Positions 59,049 to 64,000 of a stretch of DNA of 64,000 nt are shown here, in pieces (the first letter of the stretch is position 1; each line of letters opens with the position of its first letter). The stretch spans positions 434,001 through 498,000 of the forward strand of contig NZ_SMFY01000002.1 of NCBI RefSeq assembly GCF_004339465.1, read 5' to 3'. The DNA comes from Ancylobacter aquaticus. Lineage in GTDB: Bacteria > Pseudomonadota > Alphaproteobacteria > Rhizobiales > Xanthobacteraceae. A program made the position numbers and the translations under genes. The notes beneath the pieces were generated by a model that did not search any database, was not told the DNA's origin, and saw nothing but the letters and a program-made list of their open reading frames with translations.

Positions 59049-59642
59049 TCAGCCGGCCGGCCCGCCGCACGCGTCGGGAAGCTCTTCGGCTGCCTCCACG
59101 TGCTTGGCGTTCGCATCGAAGGGTTTGAACGCGCTGCGCTGCTCGTCGGTCAGCCAGACGGCACCCTTCGGATCGTCCTTGTAGAGATGCCGGACCCACG
59201 CCATGGCGAGCAGCATTTCGTTCATGTTCAGCGCGCCATACATCGGGCCCATCTGGCCGTTGGCGCCACCGAACACCGTTTCGAACAAGCCCTGGTCGGT
59301 CTCGTTCTTCGGATAGGTCCAGTAGGAATCGTTGAGGCCGGGGCCGATCTTGCCCTCGCCATAGTGGCCGTGGCAGCCCGAGCACATGGAGAGATAGATC
59401 TCGTGCGCCTTGGGCAGGCACACCGCCTTTTCGTTGTAGATGTTCTTACCCGTCTCCAGGAAGGTTTTCACCGCCTCGGTGTCGCGGCCTTCCTCGGGCG
59501 CTTCGGAAAGATCGAGCGGCTGGCCGGTGACGGTGTTGGTCAGCATGATCGCGGCACGGGCACCGAACCCGACCAGACCGGCCCCGAGGGCCCCGGCGAG
59601 AAGCAGCGCGGCCGCTTTCTTGGTGAAAATCGTCTTCGTCAT
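59049..59642 (-). CDS. mxaG: MxaG, cytochrome cL
   Basis: A 197-residue exported c-type cytochrome, electron acceptor of methanol dehydrogenase. Signal peptide-like helix at residues 10-32, [20 protein letters not shown], haem motif [13 protein letters not shown] (CxxCH, near residue 88), and [40 protein letters not shown] supplies the methionine-rich C-terminal region. It lies 74 bases downstream of mxaJ. Confidence 0.93.
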   Translation of the reverse strand: MTKTIFTKKAAALLLAGALGAGLVGFGARAAIMLTNTVTGQPLDLSEAPEEGRDTEAVKTFLETGKNIYNEKAVCLPKAHEIYLSMCSGCHGHYGEGKIGPGLNDSYWTYPKNETDQGLFETVFGGANGQMGPMYGALNMNEMLLAMAWVRHLYKDDPKGAVWLTDEQRSAFKPFDANAKHVEAAEELPDACGGPAG

Positions 59643-59716
59643 CGAACCTTGTTCACTGCAAGAGATCAGGGGCGCACCCGCGGCCCGGCAGACACGCGGG
59701 TCGTCGAAAGCGGTGG

Positions 59717-60598
59717 TCAGGTATTCGGCTCAAGCAGCGGAATGCCTTCCTGCGTCAGAATCTGCTCGATCTGCGGGCGTGCCTTTTCGAGCGCCGCATT
59801 GATCTCCTTGAGCAGTTCCGGATCGTTCTTGCGCACGCCGATCGCCTGGTCGTAATGCATCGGGATCGGCGCATCGTTGGGCCGGTCGATGTCCTTGGTG
59901 ATGACCGTGATCCGCAGCGGGGTGGACGAGGATTTCACGTAGCGCGCCACTTCCGGGGCGAAGGCGATGCCGACATCGGCCTCGCCGCTGGCGACCTCGG
60001 TCACGATGCGGTCGCCCGGCACCTGGATCCACTCATTGCGCCGCGATTTGAAGTTGACCAGCGAGTACATGTAGGCCGCGTTGTCCTCGAAGCGGCCAAT
60101 ACGCTTGAGCATCGTCTCGGCGGGCGAATAGAAGCGAACCGCGAAACGGCTCTGGTCCTTGATCTGCTGGTCTTCCCAGTCGCTGGTAGTGATGTTGCGG
60201 TCTGCCTTCGTCACCAGCACATAGCCCGTGCGGTAATAGGGCTTGGAGACGAGCACGCGCTCATCGCTGACATCGACACCCATGACCACGTCGCAATTGT
60301 TCTTGTCGAGCTGGTCGCGCACCAGATAGATGCCGGGCTTGTCGTTGCGCACGAACACTGCCTTGCGGCCCATGGCCTGGGCGAGCACCACACCGATGCG
60401 GTCCTCAAATCCGCTGGAATCGGCAGCGGAGAAGGGCGCTTCGACATTCGAGGCGCAGATGCGCAGTTCGTTGGGATTGCGGCCCGCGGCCTTGTCGGCC
60501 TCGACGGTCGCGGCGCCTGCGAGCCCGGCAAAGGCGAAACCGGAAAAAGCGAGACCGGCGGCAATGGAAAGCCGGCTGACGACCTGTCGCGTGGACAT
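59717..60598 (-). CDS. mxaJ: MxaJ, periplasmic binding-protein-like factor
   Basis: A 293-residue exported protein of the extracellular solute-binding fold. Signal peptide to residue 29, then [60 protein letters not shown] and [20 protein letters not shown]. It matches MxaJ, needed to form active dehydrogenase; its ligand is unresolved. CAGGAGGAC precedes the ATG at 60598. The 236-base gap after mxaF contains no recognisable gene. Confidence 0.92.
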   Translation of the reverse strand: MSTRQVVSRLSIAAGLAFSGFAFAGLAGAATVEADKAAGRNPNELRICASNVEAPFSAADSSGFEDRIGVVLAQAMGRKAVFVRNDKPGIYLVRDQLDKNNCDVVMGVDVSDERVLVSKPYYRTGYVLVTKADRNITTSDWEDQQIKDQSRFAVRFYSPAETMLKRIGRFEDNAAYMYSLVNFKSRRNEWIQVPGDRIVTEVASGEADVGIAFAPEVARYVKSSSTPLRITVITKDIDRPNDAPIPMHYDQAIGVRKNDPELLKEINAALEKARPQIEQILTQEGIPLLEPNT

Positions 60599-60834
60599 GG
60601 GGGAGTCCTCCTGGACGAAATTTCGAGGTCGGGAGATCCTGCGGGGCAGGGGGGCGCAAGCGTTCGGGCACCAAGCCTTCTGGGCACTGAGCCTTCGGCA
60701 CGCGCCGCCCCGTCCCTTTGGCAACCGGCAGGAACGGAACCTCAGAGCGGAACCATCAGCTGCCGGACGATCTGCCTTTTCGGAGACGTCGCCGCCCACC
60801 GCGCCAGGCGCGGCAGGCGGCGTGCCTGGCGGTA

Positions 60835-62739
60835 TCAGCCGCCGCCCTGCATCACGTCGGTCGAGAACTCGCCAACGTTCGGGTCGCTGTAGGGGCCGTC
60901 GCCATTGAGCGAGAACACCATCACGCCGCCACCCATCTGGGTGTAGTGCTGGAGCTGCTTGAAGGCGCCCACCGAGCCGAGGCCGGCGGTCGGGTCGTTC
61001 AGGTCGAACACCAGGCCGACACCCGGCCAGCCGCCGACGCCGTAATAGATGGCGACGTACTGCTTGCCCTCATGGGTGTAGGTCATCGGGTGGCCGATCA
61101 CGCCGGAGGGAAGCTTGAACTTCCACAGCAGCTCGCCGGTGTCGCTGTCGCGCGCCTTGATGAAGCCGTCCAGCGTCCCGTAGAACATCACGCCGCCAGC
61201 GGTGGCGAGCGTGCCACCCCAGGCCGCGAAGCGCTCCATCACCTGCCACTTGAACTTGTTGTTGATGGCATCATAGGCCTTCACCTGGCCGAGACCTTCA
61301 TAGGTCTGGCGATCACCCTTCGGGCCGGGATACATCCACAGGGTCGCACCGACGAAGAACTGGCCGGCACGGTAGGGGAGCATGAAGGGCTCCCAATCCA
61401 TGCAGATGTGGTTGATGCCCATGAAGAAGGACTTGCGCTCCGGATCGTAGGAGTCATGTCCCTGGTTGTGGTAGCCCATCGCCGAGGGGCAGATGTCGCG
61501 GCCCTTGTGGTCCATGCGGGTCCCGAATTCCGGGTCGCGCTCGGGCAGGCCGGTCTTCAGGTCGACCTTTTTCACCCAGTTGACCGTGTCGTCGATCTTG
61601 TCGGCCGAGACGAGGTCGCCATTGGTGCGGTCGAGCGTGTAGACGATGCCGTTACGGTCGGGATGGGTCAGAAGCTTGCGCATCTTCCCTTCCTTGTCCT
61701 GCTGCTCGGAGAGCATCATGACGTTGACGCCGGCATAGTCCCACTCGTCGTGCGGGGTCTTCTGGTAGCCGAACTTGGCATTGCCGGTGTCGATGTCACG
61801 ACCCCAGATGGTCATCGTCCACTTGTTGTCGCCCGGACGCATCGTCTCGTTCCACGGCGCCGGGTTGCCCGAGCCGTAGTAGAAGAGGTTGGTGTCCGGG
61901 TCGAAGGCGTACCAGCCCCAATTGGTGCCGCCGCCGATCTTCCAGGCCTCGCCTTCCCAGGTCGCCTTGCCCAGGCCCTTCTGGCCATAATGCGGGTTGG
62001 CGTTGTTGAAGTCGTCGGAGAGGCGCACTTCCTCGTCCGGGCCGGTGGCATAGGCGCGCCACTTCTGGGCGCCGGTGGCGATGTCGTAGGCGGTGACGTA
62101 GCCGCGCACGCCGAGCTCGGCACCCGAGGAGCCGATCAGCACCAGGTCCTTCACGACATAGGGAGCGATGGTGAGCGTCGAGCCGACCTTGATGTCGGAG
62201 TTTTCGAGCTTCCAGTACTCCTCGCCGGTCTTGGCGTTGAGGGCGACCACATGGCCGTCGAGCTGGGTCTTGATGATCAGCGGGTCGACCGTGCCATTGC
62301 CGGGCCAATAGGCCAGGCCGCGGTTGACGACGTCGCAGCAGGCCACCGCACGGGCGGTCGGGTTCTGCTTCGGCTTGTGCTGCCAGAGGATCTTGCCCGG
62401 ATCGTCCAGCCCGACCGCGAAGGTCGTGTTGGGGAAGGGCGAGTGGATGTACATCACACCGTCGACGACGAGAGGGGTACCCTCATGGCCCGACAGCACG
62501 CCGGTGGAAAACGACCAGGCAGGACGAAGCTGCTTGACGTTCTCCTTGGTGACTTGGTTCGCCTCGCTGTAATTGTTGGCGTTGTAGTTCTTGCCGGTCA
62601 TCGGCCAATTGTCGGTGCTCTTCGACAGCTCGACGAGCTTGTCGTTGGCAACCGCCGGCGCCGAGGCGCCGAGGCTCACCGCGGCCGCCATGACGGCGGC
62701 GACGGAGAGCGCGGACACCGAAGTGTGCAGTCGGCTCAT
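60835..62739 (-). CDS. mxaF: MxaF, calcium-dependent methanol dehydrogenase large subunit
   Basis: A 634-residue PQQ enzyme oxidising methanol to formaldehyde in the periplasm. Signal peptide residues 1-32; eight-bladed propeller with tryptophan docking repeats; adjacent-cysteine disulfide [11 protein letters not shown] near residue 134; catalytic Asp in [12 protein letters not shown] near 331. The residue two after that Asp is Ala; lanthanide-type XoxF enzymes have Asp there, so this is the calcium form, consistent with mxaI. GAGGGAAGA precedes the ATG at 62739. First gene of the mxa operon, divergent from a lipoprotein/sensor-kinase pair. Confidence 0.97.
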   Translation of the reverse strand: MSRLHTSVSALSVAAVMAAAVSLGASAPAVANDKLVELSKSTDNWPMTGKNYNANNYSEANQVTKENVKQLRPAWSFSTGVLSGHEGTPLVVDGVMYIHSPFPNTTFAVGLDDPGKILWQHKPKQNPTARAVACCDVVNRGLAYWPGNGTVDPLIIKTQLDGHVVALNAKTGEEYWKLENSDIKVGSTLTIAPYVVKDLVLIGSSGAELGVRGYVTAYDIATGAQKWRAYATGPDEEVRLSDDFNNANPHYGQKGLGKATWEGEAWKIGGGTNWGWYAFDPDTNLFYYGSGNPAPWNETMRPGDNKWTMTIWGRDIDTGNAKFGYQKTPHDEWDYAGVNVMMLSEQQDKEGKMRKLLTHPDRNGIVYTLDRTNGDLVSADKIDDTVNWVKKVDLKTGLPERDPEFGTRMDHKGRDICPSAMGYHNQGHDSYDPERKSFFMGINHICMDWEPFMLPYRAGQFFVGATLWMYPGPKGDRQTYEGLGQVKAYDAINNKFKWQVMERFAAWGGTLATAGGVMFYGTLDGFIKARDSDTGELLWKFKLPSGVIGHPMTYTHEGKQYVAIYYGVGGWPGVGLVFDLNDPTAGLGSVGAFKQLQHYTQMGGGVMVFSLNGDGPYSDPNVGEFSTDVMQGGG

Positions 62740-62893
62740 TGGGTCTTCCCTCGCGTTTCCTACTTCCCAGGCCGTCCCGCTGCGCCCCGGCTTTGCCGTC
62801 GACGTGCGGGTCTCTTTTATCCCTCGCCGTGCCCTCTCATGGGTGGGCAGTTCCATGAGATTGTCTTTGGGATCGGCGGAGAATTCTTATGAT

Positions 62894-62915
62894 TTTCTAA
62901 GAACATTGGCTGTTC
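62894..62915 (-). promoter_or_regulatory. Candidate mxaF promoter and activator site
   Basis: TAGAAA at 62899-62894 on the minus strand matches the -10 of the Methylobacterium mxaF promoter; no matching AAGACA box is found at the right distance, though AAGACA occurs 47 bases further upstream. The inverted repeat GAACATTGGCTGTTC (62901-62915) lies directly upstream, where an activator would replace a -35 box. The leader would be about 150 bases, similar to that of Methylobacterium. Confidence 0.38.
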
Positions 62916-63163
62916 TGGGAGTATTGTTCGCTGTCCGTGGATTTATTGTCTTTAGGCAGAATGGAAATTCGGGGCAGGAACTTCTTCCCGTACTCAAAGA
63001 TAATTCACCCAGTCTTCCCGGAAGCCTTGCCGAAATCTGCCGAAAATGTTTACCTTTCAGCAGGTTGACGCCAGCCGCGTCGACCTCGGCCGGTGCCCCG
63101 ACGATGGTGCTGGCGCCGTCGTCGCCAGGGCGGTACTGTCATGGATCGTTGTTGCGACCAATG

Positions 63164-63181
63164 TCATAAGAAGTTCATAAG
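63164..63181 (+). repeat. TCATAAG direct repeat before the lipoprotein gene
   Basis: TCATAAG occurs at 63164-63170 and 63175-63181, eleven bases apart, one helical turn. This spacing is typical of tandem response-regulator sites of the OmpR/PhoB type. It ends five bases before the start codon, where no Shine-Dalgarno sequence is visible, so it could also contain a -10 box for a leaderless message. Confidence 0.45.
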
Positions 63182-63186
63182 TATAA

Positions 63187-63714
63187 ATGAACACATCGCC
63201 CTTTTCTCTCTTGCGTCTGGCGCTGAGCGCCGCGCTCGCTTTCGCTCTTGCCGGCTGTCCGGGTGAGAGCGAGCCGGAAAAGCGCGAGCGTGTCACCGCG
63301 CCGACAAGCGATGCCATTGCGCGCAAGACATGGCTCCAGCCGACCGAGGAAACCGACCCGGATGTGTGGCTCGCCAGCCGCGACGCTGGTGCCGATGTCG
63401 CGGCGAACGCTCCGGCGGCAAAGGAGTGGCACGGCGTGCTTGATGAAGCTGATGGCCGTTTCGGCGAAACCGGCAGGATGATCGCGAACCGCGCCGTGCA
63501 GCTGGAAACCATGCTGGCGGAGATCGGCATCAGGGAGACGGCCCGCGAGATCATCGCCGATTTCTCCACCCTCGCGGGGAACGGGTCCCGCGCGGGCTTC
63601 AGCGATCTGTGCCAACACTATTACAATCTGCGTACACAGGGCCTCGACCGCACCGCCGCGCTGGCGGCGCTGGCTGACGAGCCGGCCTTGAAATCTGGGA
63701 ATTCCGCGCCGTGA
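63187..63714 (+). CDS. Lipoprotein of unknown function upstream of the sensor kinase
   Basis: A 175-residue probable lipoprotein: signal peptide with lipobox LAGC (cysteine at residue 23), then a charged linker (ESEPEKRERVTAPTSD) and a helical part (GETGRMIANRAVQLETMLAE; REIIADFSTLAGNGSRAGFS; DLCQHYYNLRTQGLDRTAAL). No family recognised. Its TGA overlaps the GTG of the sensor kinase (GTGA), so the two are translationally coupled and the lipoprotein may be the periplasmic partner of the sensor. ATG at 63187 has no clear ribosome site. Confidence 0.8.
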   Translation: MNTSPFSLLRLALSAALAFALAGCPGESEPEKRERVTAPTSDAIARKTWLQPTEETDPDVWLASRDAGADVAANAPAAKEWHGVLDEADGRFGETGRMIANRAVQLETMLAEIGIRETAREIIADFSTLAGNGSRAGFSDLCQHYYNLRTQGLDRTAALAALADEPALKSGNSAP

Positions 63715-64000
63715 CCCCTGCCAGAGACGCTTCTTCGCCGGCTGCGTCCTCCCGCCCGGCTTCGTTCGCTTGGTGGCAGCGCCACTCGCTGCGTGCCCAG
63801 GTGCTGGCCGCCGTGGTCGCCATCAATCTGTGCGCCGCGCTGCTTGCCGTGGTCGTCATCATCGCCAATGCCCGCCGCGCCACGGAAACCGAGATGCTGT
63901 CCTCGCTCGCCGTGGCCGAGCGCTTCGTGCAGGAGACGGTCGAGCGCCTGGCCAGCGCGGAAGGCGCCGGCGGTTCGCTGGCGCAGCTGCCACTCCACAT
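63711..64000 (+). CDS. Membrane sensor histidine kinase, N-terminal part (MoxY-like), cut by window edge
   Basis: A frame beginning GTG at 63711 is open to the window end (96 codons). It has a basic N terminus, WWQRHSLRAQ, a transmembrane helix (VLAAVVAINLCAALLAVVVI), and then a periplasmic-type helix ARRATETEMLSSLAVAERFV. This is the usual opening of a sensor histidine kinase. Two-component genes (moxY/moxX) lie divergently upstream of the methanol dehydrogenase genes in Paracoccus, so this is probably the methanol-induction sensor. The kinase domain itself lies outside the window. Confidence 0.72.
   Translation, partial: MTPARDASSPAASSRPASFAWWQRHSLRAQVLAAVVAINLCAALLAVVVIIANARRATETEMLSSLAVAERFVQETVERLASAEGAGGSLAQLPLH

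Larger units (their letters stand above)
62740..63186. promoter_or_regulatory. Divergent regulatory region of the methanol cluster
   Basis: 447 bases between mxaF and the lipoprotein gene. The stretch 62881-62940 has only 25 G or C in 60, far below its surroundings. It contains the inverted repeat TTCTTA-N8-TAAGAA (62884-62903), GAACA-N5-TGTTC (62901-62915), a TAGAAA box on the minus strand and, at the right end, paired TCATAAG repeats. No protein-coding gene is supported here. Confidence 0.75.

Noticed and set aside
60835..62739. Lanthanide-type XoxF instead of MxaF
   Set aside because: The residue after the catalytic Asp-Tyr is Ala (DEWDYAG) rather than the Asp of XoxF, and mxaI plus the accessory genes are present.
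62591..63169. A 192-codon + strand frame across the mxaF start and regulatory region
   Set aside because: It covers the antisense of the mxaF signal peptide and the AT-rich promoter region and shows no motif.

Overview
The window is G+C-rich DNA, apparently from a methylotrophic alphaproteobacterium. Two things point there: a complete calcium-type methanol dehydrogenase (mxa) cluster, and rhizobial-type sugar genes (a ChvE/GguAB transporter, IlvD/Edd-type sugar-acid dehydratases, a DgoA/DgoK pair). Hyphomicrobiales, perhaps the Xanthobacter/Ancylobacter/Starkeya group, would fit; this is inference from gene content only. No tRNA, rRNA, CRISPR array or insertion sequence was recognised.

Layout. 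(1) 1-5371: a LacI-type regulator divergent from an HMG-CoA-lyase-family enzyme and an iron-type alcohol dehydrogenase, with an operator-like palindrome at the predicted start of transcription. A YcaC-like hydrolase divergent from a LysR regulator follows. (2) 5444-11482: one 6-kb gene for a DUF4011 / SF1 helicase / Vsr-like nuclease / DUF3320 protein, a single-gene anti-phage defence candidate. (3) 11898-14725: three genes that together appear to encode all four steps of the GDP-D-glycero-D-manno-heptose pathway, steps three and four fused in one protein. (4) 15360-24696: a nine-gene leftward operon with a polyamine-type ABC transporter, NIPSNAP protein, aldehyde dehydrogenase, flavin monooxygenase, a hydrolase/flavin-reductase/Nudix-like fusion and a DUF1185 protein. 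It is controlled from a divergent GntR gene through a visible palindrome. I do not recognise its substrate, and it is the best candidate here for an undescribed catabolic system.

(5) 27081-30841: a YhaN/SbcC-like ATPase and an SbcD/YhaO-like nuclease. (6) 31006-49923: sixteen tightly packed leftward genes for uptake and non-phosphorylative oxidation of aldoses. A YtfQRT-YjfF-type transporter and a ChvE-GguAB transporter bracket a GntR regulator, two sugar-acid dehydratases, a keto-deoxy-acid dehydratase, a semialdehyde dehydrogenase, a sugar dehydrogenase, a lactonase, and DgoK/DgoA. Together they would carry L-arabinose (and D-xylose acid) to 2-oxoglutarate, and D-galactose through 2-keto-3-deoxygalactonate to pyruvate and glyceraldehyde 3-phosphate. 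(7) 50153-51352: three small genes of unknown function. (8) 51349-62739: a beta-propeller gene and the mxa genes, transcribed leftward in the order mxaF-J-G-I-R-S-A-C-K-L-D. Rightward from the same 447-bp AT-rich regulatory region run a lipoprotein and the start of a membrane sensor kinase, cut off by the window edge and probably the regulator of methanol oxidation.
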